Assembly: GCA_004352715.1 (NCBI GenBank)
Contig: SCFE01000114.1
Span: forward strand, 129,086-193,085
Origin: Hofstenia miamia
Lineage: Eukaryota > Xenacoelomorpha > Acoela
Direction of reading: 5' to 3'
DNA length: 64,000 nt
The position numbers were made by a program, and so were the translations under genes. Below, piece after piece: positions 1 to 13,919 of the stretch (its first letter is position 1; every line of letters begins with the position of its first letter). The notes beneath the pieces are model-generated. The model had not been told where the DNA came from, did not search any database, and was given only the letters and a program-made list of their open reading frames with translations.

Positions 1-1249
1 TCCTCATGTCATCAGAATACTTAGAGGTGTCACACTTCTTACGATCTATTCGCAAGTTTTCATTTGATAACATGTTTGTTTTATCAGTAAAAAGTGTACC
101 AGAAAGTGGACCTCCTTGGGGTACTCCTACAACAATTCTAATTTTCTCAGTGTATTCGGTTTTGTTGTAGCGTATTTGTTGAGTCCAATTCTCCATATAT
201 GATCTTATCCACTCAGCTAACCATTTACTAGTTTTCTCTATTCTGTTAGCCAGCTTATTCTGCAATATAGTATTGAAGGCGCTGCTATAGTCAAAAATGG
301 AAACTCTTACTAAAGATGTTTGTCTCGAGTTTAGTGATTTATATATATAATTCATTGTATATAGTAATGCATCTATTGTACCTCTCTTAGATTTTGCAAA
401 TTGATACTCATCCAAAGTAACAGTGATTGGACGAAATTTCTTTAAATTGTTTTCCGCAATGGGCTCCGTGATATTCGTTTTTGGTGCAGGTGTGACTATT
501 GCTGATTTCCATTTTTCAGGGTATGTCATCGTGCTGAAACACCTATTGAAGACTTTAGCATAAATTTTTCCTATTAGCACAGAATGATGCTTATAAAACC
601 AAGAAGGGATCTTTCACAAACCCGGCGATGTATCGACATTAATTTTTCCTAACAGATGTTGAAGTCTTTCTACCGAAACATTCGGAATGCCATGGGATAT
701 CCTGCAGGATCCACGACGTTCATCCTTATAACTATCCTTATTGAATCTACTGAAAAACTCATTAAACATTTTTGCTTGATTTTCATTCACGTTTATTTTT
801 AAATTAGTTGGTTTTGTCCTCCTTTCCACTTCCTTTTGTAGCTCTGATAAAGTTAAATTGGCAATACGATTTCTCCTGAGTTGTCGCACTTTTTGGACGA
901 TAATTCTTTGGGTTCTATTTAATAGGGTTCTATCTCTCTTCTTTAAGCATTTCCTTTTGATATTTATCAACTCATTTAACGAATCATCACGCATTTTAAG
1001 CGTTCTATAGTTAAACACTGGATTTTTATGCCTTGATTGATGCATTATTTCCAAGAATTTTTGATCCAATTTTTCAACTAAGACTTCAATATTTTCCTCT
1101 TTCAATACATCATCAAAATTAGTTTCGCTCATTAGCGACATTATTTTCTGTTGATTATAGAAATCGACACTGTTTGATTGTTTTGTCTTATTTGGTACTT
1201 TATAACTACAGTCAATTTTTGGAGTTAATATTAAACTTATATGATACAT
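1..1249 (-). pseudogene. Non-LTR retrotransposon ORF2 fragment: pre-RT linker and reverse transcriptase (LINE A)
   Basis: One reading frame runs from the ATG at 1249 to the window edge, broken by a single in-frame TGA at 614-616. The first 211 residues are a basic, helical pre-RT linker. Past the stop the frame holds RT landmarks: WKSAIVTPAPK and FRPIT (about 430-530), YQFAKSKRGTIDALL (about 360-410), motif A FDYSSAFNTI (about 265-295), motif B GVPQGGPLSGTLF (about 85-125) and motif C YSDDM (about 3-18). RT normally copies the element's RNA at the nicked target. The stretch between FRPIT and YQFAKS is about 30 residues shorter than usual, so an internal deletion is likely. Any upstream endonuclease would lie beyond the adjacent gap. 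This is a dead or nearly dead copy; its clade was not determined. Confidence 0.9.
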
Positions 1250-1296
1250 TACATTAATATTTCCAAAAGGTGTATCATATGAAATATCGTAATAGT

Positions 1297-1671
1297 NNNN
1301 NNNNNNNNNNNNNNNNNNNNNNNNNNNNNNNNNNNNNNNNNNNNNNNNNNNNNNNNNNNNNNNNNNNNNNNNNNNNNNNNNNNNNNNNNNNNNNNNNNNN
1401 NNNNNNNNNNNNNNNNNNNNNNNNNNNNNNNNNNNNNNNNNNNNNNNNNNNNNNNNNNNNNNNNNNNNNNNNNNNNNNNNNNNNNNNNNNNNNNNNNNNN
1501 NNNNNNNNNNNNNNNNNNNNNNNNNNNNNNNNNNNNNNNNNNNNNNNNNNNNNNNNNNNNNNNNNNNNNNNNNNNNNNNNNNNNNNNNNNNNNNNNNNNN
1601 NNNNNNNNNNNNNNNNNNNNNNNNNNNNNNNNNNNNNNNNNNNNNNNNNNNNNNNNNNNNNNNNNNNNNNN
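1297..1671. other. Assembly gap (375 N)
   Basis: Unresolved bases. The non-round length suggests a size-estimated gap. It starts 48 bp upstream of the LINE A frame and ends in a (TA)n run. Confidence 1.

Positions 1672-1702
<31 letters not shown>
1672..1702. repeat. (TA)n microsatellite
   Basis: Uninterrupted TA dinucleotides directly after the gap; the run probably continues into it. Confidence 0.95.
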
Positions 1703-1704
<2 letters not shown>

Positions 1705-4700
1705 CCTGGTTTTTGCTATCAAAAATGTAAAAACCCTAAATTTGGTGGGCAACGGTCTGAAATTTCTAAGGCATTTAGTGGAAATCGCACTTTTTTCAAG
1801 AAAAAACCTATTTTTTGGCCATTGCTTCCACAGTATTTTCTTGAGCTTAAATATATTTACCATGGAGGTAGGTAAATCAAAGAGACACTACCTTGCAATA
1901 TTTCGAAAGTTTATGTTTCAAAATGCTGTCATAATGAGGTTTTAATAAACATTTAGTGAGATATTGTGGCCTTGGTATGAAATCAGCAAGCAGTTCTAAT
2001 ATCCTATCTATTGAGGGCTTCATTTCAAAGCTAGATTTACCAAACCTACAGTTTAATAATCAACTCAATAGTACCCTTTCTATTAAAAGTTAAAGTAAAA
2101 GTAAACAAGAGATTCTGATGGAGAAGAGTGGCCATACTCAGCTCACCTGATACAGATAACCTTGTCAAAGAGTCGTTTAAGACTAAAGCACTAATTAGAT
2201 TAAGAATAAAGAATCCCTAACTCTTGGGTGCATTAAGTGGAACCTAATTGCTAAGTTAAAATAACCTAAACTCAGTGCAATCCTTATCTCATGCAATTTA
2301 GGTGACATCAATAATAATCAATATAAATAATGAAGGAAATGCAGTTCTACAAAAACTCCTAACTGTATACCTGGCCCTGTTAAAGGGACATGCTAGTGAA
2401 GCTGTACCACATCTAGGCACCCTCTAACTACATGTATCTATTTAGAAACACAACATTTTAAATAAAAAAAGTCAAAATAAAGCAAATTGAATTTACTGAA
2501 AGGAAGCTAAAGTGAAAAAACAAATGAATAAATCGCACTGATATATACAAACAAGAACTGGTAATGTTAATAGAAATGCATACCATAAAAATAGGGACAA
2601 ATATTGAACTGGTACAATCTAGTCAAATTAGTAGAAATTTCAATAACTAAAAATATAGCACTGTTTCATTTAGTCAAATAATCAATTGAATAATTTCATA
2701 AGTCTAAATTGTGCATTGAGAATTCCAAGCAAAGAGTAGAAAAAGTCTTAATGTCTTTATGCCACAATAGTGAATTTGAGGAAAGGCAGTTGTTAGTTCT
2801 TGAAGAGTGGATGTTCAGGCTGTTATTGTATGTATGACTATAATTTCTAGTTCTGAGGCATTAACCTGAAAATGTTTAAATTAGTTTAATTTGTTAAAAT
2901 GACTTAATATTGTGATTATAAATTTGTTTAATTGTAAATACCAAAATTAATCTTTAAAACTTTTGACAAGAAGTCAATGACAAAAAGAACTTACTTCTGT
3001 CTCAGCAGAAAACTTGCTTGTCATAAAAGAAAATTATGTTTGATATTTAATAAGAAACAAATCAGATTTATGAAACAAGGAAGAGCACTAATTAAAGCAA
3101 CTACATTATAAATACCCTAAAAAAGTCAAATCATTACACACTCTTGAATAAATTATATTAAATTTATTAATTATGCCCCATAGTCTTTTCTCCTTACAAG
3201 ATTAGCTTCCTTTAGCTATTCAAAATTTCTTAGTTATTTCATAATACTATTTGCATCATGATTCCCATATTATACTTGTAATCTTAGTTATTCTTTATTT
3301 TCTGATATTTGTAAATGTTTTGGCACAACTTGATTATGCTTGTTATTAGGTTTAGTTAGACTCAAAGCTAATCAATTATTAATCAATCACATTGTTATTT
3401 ATTATTGATTACATTAATTAATTTGATGCAAGCTTAAACAAAATCAATATTTGAGAAAAATATAACAAAGCCCTGATTTCCAATGTCATGAAAGGATGAT
3501 GAAGACAAGATCAAGGTATTGCCTTGAGTCAAATCTAAAAAATGATTTTTCTCTACTTTCCCATTAATATTTGCATTTGACAAATTTGAAACTAAAGCTA
3601 CACCATAGTTGTTTGTATTTGAATCTTTTATTAATTAAACTTATGCTTTGAATTTCAGAGTTTTAATAAATTTTTGCTTGAATGAAATATTCAATTCACA
3701 TCTAAACAAGCAAATATGCCTTTTCTTTATTTGCCAAGCTTTGCAGTTTAATAATAAACTGTTAACAAGTCTGCTTGAGTGTGACAGAATGCAAGCATAA
3801 CGCAATTTTAATTAGAATTATATATAGAGAATTTTAGTTATAAATTTTTTAATAAATTATGTTGTTAAACAGGTAACAAAAAAGAATTTGGCTGAAAAGT
3901 TAATTACTTGCCTTTTTACTGAAGTGAGTCAATGATTCATTTGAATATTATGGTGATTGCCTGATCAACTAAAAAAGGAAAGTGAACTTAGTACACCTGT
4001 AAAAATTATAGAGAAAAACCATGTTTGTAATCAGCTAAATTCTGAATTGGCAATGGTGGTGGTGGTGGTTTATCCAGTTGAATTAGATGGTGTAATTTAA
4101 TTTCTAAACAGAAATAGTAGTAAATTTATGATAACTAATTGTTTAGCTCTACTCTCTTCACAAATGAGCAATTTATTATTTGATATGTGGTTTTACTTTA
4201 ATTGCATGTTAACATCTGTTCAAATAGTAAAACTGATACTAAATTTATGGACATTATGGATAACTAATTAAGTAATGATTAATTATGTTGCAACCCAAAA
4301 GATGCTTGTATCATTTCAGCAGATTTTTTTCACTGAGCAAACATAATGTAGTTCCATAATATGTTGTAATCTGCACTATGCTGGCAAGATGTTGCTTAAG
4401 TCAGCAATGCCTTTTGTGGGATAACATGTAGCCCTAAACAGATGCAGTCAGTTGTTCATATGACATGGAAATATATTTTTAATATATTTATTTACATTTG
4501 ATCATGGACTAACAGTTTAGGATCCTAATATTGTGAATAGTCATAACTCATTGAAACAAGTACTGCCAAGGATAGTCACTTAAGATGAATTAAGTGCAAC
4601 ATGTTGATAGTAGGGGATTTCACATGAGAGACCATATATAAATCTTCCTTTATTCAGTTTTAATCAACAATTATTATCCAAAAATTTAAGGCAACGTTGT

Positions 4701-7700
4701 TGAAAACTAAACATTATCACCTTGAAACATTTCATTGGCATTAGTAATTATAGTATTGTTGATTTTAGCTACTTCAAGTTCAGGTATTCAGGCCCAACAA
4801 TGGTAGAGGGCACTAATTTTTTACTCAGTTGTTTGCTTAATTTAGCTTTGTTGTACTTTTCCAGTAAACCACATTGGTTTGTCTTCATTTGTTTTACAAT
4901 TTGTGTGTCCTGCATAAATGCTGTTTTGATGAACAATTAAGGCTGGACAGTTGGCAGAAACCCTCAATTCTCATTTGGTATAGAAACTATTGGTCTTAAG
5001 TTTCTCCCTGAGTGAGATTGAGTCCCATTTCTGTTTGTTCCAGTTGTTTATTCAAAAACTTAGTGCAGTTGCTCTATTGCTCTAGTGACACAAATTTACT
5101 TAGATCCTTCAGACTTAATTAGTAAAAGGCATGACAACTTGTGCTCTGGTGCTATTGTAAGCAGAATATTCTGAAAGTTTTTTCAGAGAGTTTTGGGAAA
5201 CCTCTCTCACTGTAACAGAAGAATGTGTTTGCCTCACAAACTGACATTTTTCTTTGTTAATTATTTTATTACATTCATTGATCAAAGTAGTTTTATTTTC
5301 TGACATCATATCATTTACTGCAATAATTTAAGACCAAAGCAAATGTGGCTCATATTGTTCAATATCACTTGGCAAATTTAAAAAAAGGTTACTTATCTAT
5401 ACTGGGTAATTACCATGCAAATTCAACCAATTCAACTTGATCATGGAAATATGTTGTTAATTTTTAGTATAACTGATTTAAATTTTATGCATATTGTTTG
5501 TTAAAATTTTGCTGGTCTATTTGAATTTATTTTGAATTCTCTTACTTACTTATTAGGTGTGCTATTTAGTAAAATGGAAGGCTAAACTTACATAGAGGAC
5601 TAGTGGTTTTGCAATTCAAGAGGAGACAAGCAAAATAAGATCCTTACTGGGTACTGCCACAGTCTAATTAAGATATGAATAAGCATAGGAGTTTTTTTGT
5701 TTAGATGTTCCTATTGATACATGTCAGAACTGGCATAATGAATTTCTTGTCATCTATCAATGAAACTGCTAGATACCATAAACCTAGACTAACCAATATT
5801 TTAGACCAAATTTGTGAGATAAGGCCTAAGGCCCATACTTGAATATTGATTGTATTACATTTATTATTTAATTATCTATGGTAATAATCCATTAAAAACA
5901 AATGAAACTTAACACATATTTATTATTACTTTTCAAAATGATTTTATTAAATGTAAGCACATTTAGAATACAAATAAAATTTGCTAGTAAATAATACTGT
6001 TTAGTATCATTTCATGAAATTTAATAGCACAATGCACAAACTTTGAAAGCACATTTGAGTGCACCACACATGAGCTGAGGGACTAGTAATTTCTGACAAA
6101 GATGAATAATAGATGGAGTTATTGATACCTAGAAATTTTAATACCATATGAAATTCATTTAATCAGTTAAACTTGGCAACTACTCAAATTGATAATATGC
6201 ACTACCAAGATACCTAAGAAAAATAAGTTACATTATTGGGAATTAGCAAAGGATCATTTGTTGGCTTCATGTGATATCACATGTACTTTCTTCCTTTCAG
6301 TTTTTCTTGGAATCAAAGACTTTAAGTTTGGTTCTTTCTAGGTACTCAGGAGTGATAAATATGTTAGCAGGTGGCCAGTTTCTTCAACTTAAAAATGTTT
6401 TAGATCAAAATTCTTGTTGAGTTAAGGCTAATACCCCTGAATATAAGAGTTGACTGAATATGATGTCTTAATTACTAATTAAATAACTAATTGAGTAAGC
6501 ACTGAAAAAAAAATTAGTTTACAAAAACAAGGATCACAGATTATTATTATGTTATATTTATTAATTAGCTTCTGCATTGCATCACATTACTTTTCAGTGT
6601 TCATTTCCCTGAAAATTTAAACTGAAGCACCTGAAAGAATTTTGCTAAATAGTCTGTCTTCATAAAAATGTTTATAATAATATGATAGCAATATTCTAAT
6701 TGTCATAAACAATTCATTATATAGTTGAAATATCATTTACTGGGAAAACATTTGAAGAGTAGTAAATTACAGTTCATTCTATCTGAACTTATTGATGTGC
6801 ATCTTGTACAAATTTGTTGAGTGCTTTTTGATGTTATAGTCTACACACATGTACACATAAAATCACAAATTCTATGATATTTCAAAAAAAATTAATCATT
6901 TTATATTTTATATTATTGAAATGCATTAAGAAATATTTATTGTAATTCAGTTTGTAATCATGATCAACTTTGAGGACAAATTGTAATTAACAAATGAAAG
7001 GAAAACAAAATGCCTGATCAAGGGTAAACATGCCTTTTAAACTAAAAACAAAAAACTCTCATGGAAAAATATTTACAATGCAAGTTAGTATTTGCATCTA
7101 TTTCAATTTCATAGAACAATATTGAAATTTTACTTTAGGTCTGCATATGAATCTAAATAATGAATGTTATTTTTTGGAGTTGTAATACATTAAATTATGA
7201 AGTCTTTTTAGTTAAGGAATGTTGTTGAGCTTTCAACAGCAAGATTTAGAATCATTTATGAGACATTTGAAAATCCAATCAAAAAACTTTCAAGTTTACA
7301 TTATATTTAGAAAAAAATTTAGGAAAAGAAAGAACACCTTTTATTACAGTAAGCAGACACAAACTACAAAATCATTTACTTAAAAAACAGAGTAGGTTTA
7401 GAGAAGTTTTTACTGAAAGCAAATCAAGCTCATTGCTAAAACCAAGACTCCAACTTTGTTTCCCTGAAAACCTTAGCTAAAAAGAAATAAACATGTATGC
7501 TCATGACTTCACTTTGCATCACCTAGGCAGCTCAATTGTTTTAGCATGTTCTCAATTGTTAGAGAACAGCACAAGAAGTTGCATAAAATGCTATGAGTGG
7601 AATCAGGCCTATCAACTACCATCAAAATATTCACATAATGCTATCAACTAATATATTTATATTTTTTAATTACATGAACAATATTTCAATATCTTGTAGC

Positions 7701-7756
7701 CACTAAATTTTTTCATAAACTTTTTAATGATTCACATTTGAAATATATTATTTTAG
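1703..7756. other. CpG-depleted noncoding tract
   Basis: No convincing gene is visible; open frames are short (under 75 codons) and lack recognisable motifs. In 2101-4100 I count only 3 CpG, where roughly 45 would be expected from base composition. There is a short GGT run near 4053-4070. The tract reads like intron or old intergenic DNA that has been methylated and deaminated for a long time. Confidence 0.6.
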
Positions 7757-7921
7757 ATCAGTGTTCAATCAAGAATAAAAAAGGTTGTTTATCTTAAAGA
7801 AAGAGAAGTAAAGGAAGACAAATCTGGTGCTTCTAAGCTGATGTTTGAGAAGGCAAAAATTGAATTGGTCAAGTATAATGATGATACAAGCTCAATCACA
7901 CTAAAATTTAAAAATAATTGA
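7757..7921 (+). CDS. Candidate terminal coding exon of an unidentified gene
   Basis: A pyrimidine-rich stretch ends in TTTTAG at 7751-7756, a good splice acceptor. After it only one of three frames is open, for 54 codons to a TGA at 7919-7921. The peptide is highly charged (KKVVYLKEREVKEDKSG near its start, KIELVKYNDDTSS near its end), in sharp contrast to the AT-rich junk around it. It would be the C-terminus of a plus-strand gene whose upstream exons I could not identify. No canonical AATAAA follows closely. It lies in a CpG-poor tract, which fits a methylated gene body in an invertebrate. Alternatives are a chance ORF or an old transposon fragment. I do not recognise the protein. Confidence 0.35.
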   Translation: MSVQSRIKKVVYLKEREVKEDKSGASKLMFEKAKIELVKYNDDTSSITLKFKNN

Positions 7922-9413
7922 AAATAACTCTATAATATATTATTTTTATCACAATTTTATCAAAAAAGAATGTACTAAATTTAAGATTTTAGATTTATGT
8001 TCTATACTTTCTTAAGCTATTTAGTCCCATTAAAATAGCATGCAATTCAAAATTTTGTTTTATCTAAGGTTGGAGGGCATATAAATGTCCATTTAAAAGT
8101 TCATTCTGTTGATATGTAATATTATTAATATTTAAAAACATTTATTGAATTTACAAAAACCAGTGCTGAGGAAGTTGTAGAAGGTCACTGTTATTACTTG
8201 AATAAAAAGACTTTCAGATATAGTGGTCAGTAGTGCTACAGATTTCTTCCCTGTATTTGCATTTTACTTGGGGGAGCAAATCAAAGTCTAACTGACTTAG
8301 GTTAAGAGAACAGGGGGATGTGAGGAAATTTGCTGTTTGTATTACTTAAGTAGAGATCACACACTATGCACTTTGTGAAGTGTTGAATTGCCCAAGAGAA
8401 GCAAAACACAGTTCTTCCTTTGTCCAGGGCAAAGATTTTCTTGGAGTAACTTTTCATTGTAAATACTATGAACAGCTGTCTTTTGAGGCAGATGAAAAAT
8501 GAGAATATTTATTCATTAACATATGCAGCAATTAGTGTCAATTTATGTTGACTTGTGTGCTGACAAATCTTTTGAGAAAAAAATGTGAAGAAGAATCCCT
8601 GTGATGAGCAGATTGACTTTTCAATTCTGCCTCAAAACATCTCACTTATATCTCACCCAAGCACACAATTCTCTGAAATAATGATTCCACTTATCCATCT
8701 TAGCAGGCTAGCAGTTGCTGGCAGATTTCAACATGACATTTTTGGTGATTTCAAGTAAAAAAATACATTGCTCAATTAGTAGTGATTTTACTAAGGCTTA
8801 GAGTTTTCCTGAGGGTATTGAAAACAGAAGTTGTACTAGAATCTACTTCATCAGCAAATTCTGCACATCTCCAAAGTTTTTCACATTCAAGAAGCTCTTT
8901 CACATCATCAAAGAAACATTCAACAGCAATCTAAGTTTGACCAGAACATGGGAGATTCCAGACACTGCTCCAACCATCATTAAACAGACTTGCTCACTTT
9001 CTCATTGTTCACTTGCCAAATTTCTCATCTGTTCTGTTTCAGCTGATTATTCAACTTACACAACCTGATTGCTTGCAATGTCTAAAATGTCTGCAAAAAA
9101 TGCCATAATCTGTTATATGCCACTTCCAATTTCAAGCATTGTCAGTTAAAAGTCAAAATCACATATGAGGAGCAGCATGTAAAACTATGTATATAGCATT
9201 TAGGAAATATTAATTGATGGATATCCACACTCTAATATAAAGACAACCATTTAACATGGATGACATTCAGAGCAAAGTCAAAATGAAATTCAAATCAAGT
9301 GGATTAAGGATTTTGTAAGTGAATGCAATATATCCAATGTTTCCATTCAACAGAATACTTTCTTTTAACAGAATATGATGTGATAACTGAAGATTAACTG
9401 ATAGCTGTGATAG
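7922..9413. other. CpG-poor noncoding DNA
   Basis: No gene recognised. Between about 8200 and 8650 the base composition is more balanced and the minus strand has a loosely open frame, possibly an ancient coding relic, but no motif identifies it. Confidence 0.5.
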
Positions 9414-10539
9414 TGTAGCATCCTCCACATAAATCTCAAATAAGCTGCAAAACGTTGAGCAGAAGAGATTAAGATCAAAGAAAAGATTATTAAAAATATT
9501 GTAATCAATTCAATTAGAATTATTTAAGATTTATTTGTATTATGCAACTAAGTAACAATATGTTTCAAAAAAGAGATATTTGTATCTGTCAATAAAAATA
9601 CTTTTTGACTAAATGACACCTTCATTATTTTCAGTAGCCATCTTGGCAGAAGTTTAAATTTGAATTGACAGGTACTTTTCTGGATTTACTATAAATAGAT
9701 TAAAAACCATTGTAAAAATTTGATAAAGAATTTTACTTGGAATTCTTATTTTGTTTCATATTAACAGTTTGATTATTTAATACAATGTTGAGCTAATCTA
9801 GCAGTGTTTAGTAGTGGTCTGGATCCATTACAGGGAATGATTCTAGGGTCTTGTGACCACTCACAAAAGTGCACATAGGTTAGGTATAGGGGTTTTCTCT
9901 CAATTAGCTGACTAGCATTTCATTATTACATGTATTAAAGTAATTAATTGTCAGCAAAGGGTTAGATAACCAAAACCTAGGAAATATATTAATACTATTT
10001 TAGATCCAAATTGATGACCCATAAATGACTGATAATTGACCGTACATGTAGTAAATTATAAATGTAGGTTAGGAAGTTGTTTGAACAAGATATATTTAAA
10101 TAAGCCAATATATTTTGGTAATGGCTACATGTAATGTTTAATAAACAACTAGTAACATGTCAGGTTGCAAATAGATAGAACACTTTCACAAAATAGAGTT
10201 TAAGTTGAATTGTGTCATGCCTTGAGTAAGCACTGAGCTAGAGTAGGGTACACATAAACTGCATCAATTGAGCTGAGAGGTGGCACTCAACCAACAGATG
10301 GAATAGTGAAACTGGATGTGGAGATTCACTTCAGGCAGATGCCCATTAGAAGATCACTACAGAGATTACCACATGGCTTCTTCACCTAAATAGTGAATGG
10401 TTAATTCCAGTTAACATAAGTTATCAGAAAAAACAAGTCAAGCAGTATGTGACAAGTAAATCCTTACCCACAATAACACAACTAACGTCTTACAGTAACA
10501 GTAGATAAACAGTGATAATGCCTGGTAGAGGATATTACA
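9414..10539 (+). mobile_element. Solo LTR of the same gypsy family, with 4-bp target duplication
   Basis: This 1126-bp segment aligns end to end with the reverse complement of the LTR at 50028-51150 (1123 bp). It starts TGTAGCATC and ends GATATTACA. It is flanked by ATAG on both sides (9410-9413 and 10540-10543), a 4-bp target-site duplication as expected for Ty3/gypsy integrase. No primer-binding site follows it and no polypurine tract precedes it, so the internal region was removed by LTR-LTR recombination. It is much more diverged than the two LTRs at 39-51 kb, and most of the difference is loss of CpG to TpG or CpA. Confidence 0.92.
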
Positions 10540-13019
10540 ATAGAGGTTTGTACCTAAATCAAAGGATGAGTTAAATTATTAGGAAATGTTATTAGTGGAA
10601 TTGACAATTACATTACTACAAAGAAATCAGCAAATCATTGATCAATTAGACTTTGAGAATCACCAAAGTAGAAAACATTTGGGTGGAAAAAATTATTACT
10701 GCAGTATTCTGATCAAAGAACAAATAGTCATCATGCATAGTTCTGTGACAATTTAGTCCAAATGTCCAACAATATAATGTAATTATGTCAAAAACTTTTC
10801 ATCATTGAATCTTTCACACTAGAAGAAATAGTACCAATGCTGAAATCTAGGAAATATCTAGCAGTTCATGTAGAATTTTTCTTTCAAAAAACATATTAAG
10901 TTCATTGAGAAAAGAAGCTTTGCAACAATACAGCTTATCCAGATAATTTTGGGAAACAATTAATAGCACCAGAATGGACACCTGGTTACTCTAGGAAGGT
11001 CTATGAAATAATTTTTCTCTGATACAAACCTAGATACATGAAATGAAATTTGCAAGAAATTTTCATTAATCTCTTTGCCAAATATATTGTTGAAATGGAG
11101 AATGAAGAAAAAGCCAATTGCAACTATACCACTGAGCAAATACAACATTTATGCATTTATACATTACAGGGTAGATGTGTAAGTGTGAGGATAATAACAA
11201 TAGAGTATTTATTGATAGATTCATTTAGCTGCTAGAACAGTATACTAGAAGAACACCAGTTAATAGCAACTAGAAAATATGATATCCTGGTTGCACAAAA
11301 TGTATACAGATCAATAATACAATTCTCAGAAGTTAATAACTTGGTATGGATGGATATGTTGGAAGAAAACATGAAAGTATGCAATGTTAAAAATGAATCA
11401 AAATAGTTACAATAGTTAGAGCATCACACCTTGACTTGGACACAATAATGAGAGAGCAAATTATTTCAAAAAGATCCCAAAATATCACTCTCTTTAAAAG
11501 CTTTTGAATTATTCTACCCAAATCATATAATCCTTAAAGACAGGCCACACCTCAAGTGTTGATGCAGCAATGACACTGCTTGTAGCCTCAAGAGGATTCA
11601 ACCTGTGTATCTGAGATAATTAGTGGTCCCAGAAAATGAATTGATGTACACAAATCTTTTAAAATGCAATGTTTTATGCTATACTAAAAATGCATTTATG
11701 GATTGTGAGATCTTCCAGAGCTGACAAAACTAAAGGAATAATCCAACATAAGATGGGAATTGCAGAAGCAAAGCTGATCATGCATACAAAAACACTTCTA
11801 CACAGGAAGACACTATGAATTTTATCCATGTAAGGATATATAAAAGGACATCAGTACCAAAAATTGATCAATTGATTTATTATTTTCTCAATTTAAGGTC
11901 TAGCAACAGTTAAATTGAACCCTTAATTGTGAATGAAAAATTTGTCTAGATATACTTTTCATGACTAGTTTGGGGACAAAGAGTAATTAGTTCATGTCCA
12001 GCAGAAATTGAAGAAATGTAAGTGAACTAATCCAGGTTAACATTTTTAGTGTAATTCAAAATCAATGAATAAAATTTGTGTAATGCAAACAAAAGCAAAA
12101 AGTGATTACTGGATCACAGTCAGAGAACTGTATGAAAACTAAGGAGATGAAAGTCAGATTATCTGCACTGGATTTCTTGATGTATTAATTTTCTAAATAA
12201 TTATTTTCATATTTCTAGACTTTTTAAAATTTTACTTCCAGGTTTTGGGAACTTAGTAAGTTGTTTTTATAGAGTTTTCATTATGTAAAATCATTTGCTA
12301 ACTTCATTATTCATAAACTTTGTAATTTTCAGTTTTTGGAATTTCTACCTTTTAATTATTTTGCCTGGTCATTTATATATGATATTTTATAGTCAGTCTT
12401 AGTACATTATCTTTTGTTGTTATATTTTTTTTCCTGATGGTAACCAACTCATAGCTAATAACCAAACCTTGAAATTCTTTTACTAAGACCCTTTTGCTAA
12501 AGTCTAGGATACCACTTACTAAATTAAGATGCAGTTCTGTGTTTCAATTCAAATGGTGACTTTAATGATCTCAATGTTGATGAGCTGTCAAGTTCTATCT
12601 GTGTGTCAAAACTCAATCACAAAAATACAAGAAAATTAAGCAACCTAAATAATGTTATAACCTCTCATCTAAATTTATATAAAAATTTTTATACATTTCA
12701 AGCAGGGTTTCTACAGATCATCTTGGATTTATAGCAAAACGTTCACTTATAACAGCATTGAAAAAGTGACATCTCTATTTCAAGTTATTAATGGAAAAGC
12801 ATTGAAAAACTAAACTGTTTAATAAATAATATAAATTTGAAGTATTTGAATAAATCATATGATATGATATTGATGAAGGGACTGCATTATTTTTCAGACA
12901 ATGAAGAATTGCATTGACAGATTATGTGTAATAATTAATGTTAAAATGGCAAATGAGGATCCAATATTCATGACTCCTCAAAATAAATATTTATTGAGAA
13001 AAAAAGAAATTAAAGAGTA
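10540..13019. other. CpG-poor noncoding DNA with loose ORF remnants
   Basis: No gene supported. Weakly open plus-strand frames occur around 11050-11390, and the composition suggests an old coding insert, but no family motif can be read. The rest is AT-rich with no structure seen. Confidence 0.5.
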
Positions 13020-13900
13020 ACAACAATTTCATAGAGCTAATGAAGTGTTTGAAAGAATTAATAAAGAAATTAAATGAAATATTTCATGGCAAAATACAAA
13101 AAAATGGTGGGTTTCTACAAATAAACTTATGCAATGCAATATACTATCAAGGATGAATAAAGAATTTGATGCAAATGAAATCAACAAAATGTTTACTAAT
13201 ACATCAAATGATGTGAATTACAAACAACCAAGAACGCCTAGTATAGATAGGGAAGAGATTCCATCCCTAACAATGCATCAAGTATATTGTGCATTAAAAA
13301 TCGTCAAAAAAACATCAACAGATTACAATTTTTTGTATATAATTACACCAATAGTTTATTATAAATTTGAAGAATTACTAAGAACTAGTAAATTCCCAAA
13401 AATTTGGAAAACTGCTATAATAATGCCAATTCCAAAATCACAACCACCTAAACTGCATAATTTAAGACCAATTAGCATTACTTCAATATTGTCAACAACT
13501 TTTGAAAAACTTGTGTTTAATGTTCACATTGAAGATATCTACCATAGTCATTTAAATATAAATTAGCATGGATTCTGAACAAATGGAACAACAACAAATG
13601 CTGTTATATATAATATATAATAGAATTCAGTCATAAAAATGGAAATTATGATTATGTAAGCTTATTCAGCCTTGATATCAAGAAAGCCTTTGACAATGTA
13701 AATCACTACATTATATTTGAAAAGTTAAACAGCATAACACATTTAAATCCATACATCATTAATTTGCTTGACAGGTTAATTGGTGATAGGCAGCAAATAG
13801 TTAAATATAATACCAGACATTTGAATATGGAAAAGATCAACAGAGGTGTTCAGTTTGTGGCCTATTTCTGTTCAATATATGTATTGATTCTTTAACTTAT
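13020..13900 (+). pseudogene. CR1/jockey-like LINE RT fragment (LINE B), 5' and 3' truncated
   Basis: The frame contains the pre-RT element KKWW near 13105-13120, then WKTAIIMPIPKSQ and LRPISITSILSTTFEKL (13410-13515), the standard N-terminal fingers of a non-LTR reverse transcriptase. After a TAG at 13564 a palm motif SLDIKKAFDNVNH follows (13665-13705), then INRGVQF near 13838-13858, a decayed form of the GVPQG motif. Homology stops near 13900, before any YADD motif, where LINE C begins. Stops and a frameshift make it non-functional. Confidence 0.85.
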
Positions 13901-13919
13901 GAATTCTTAGACATTATAA

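Noticed and set aside
1249-1875. Open frames of about 200 codons on both strands
   Set aside because: They consist mostly of N plus a TA microsatellite. The same applies to the frames across 17.6-18.8, 35.4-36.0, 39.8-40.6, 53.2-54.3 and 60.4-61.6 kb.
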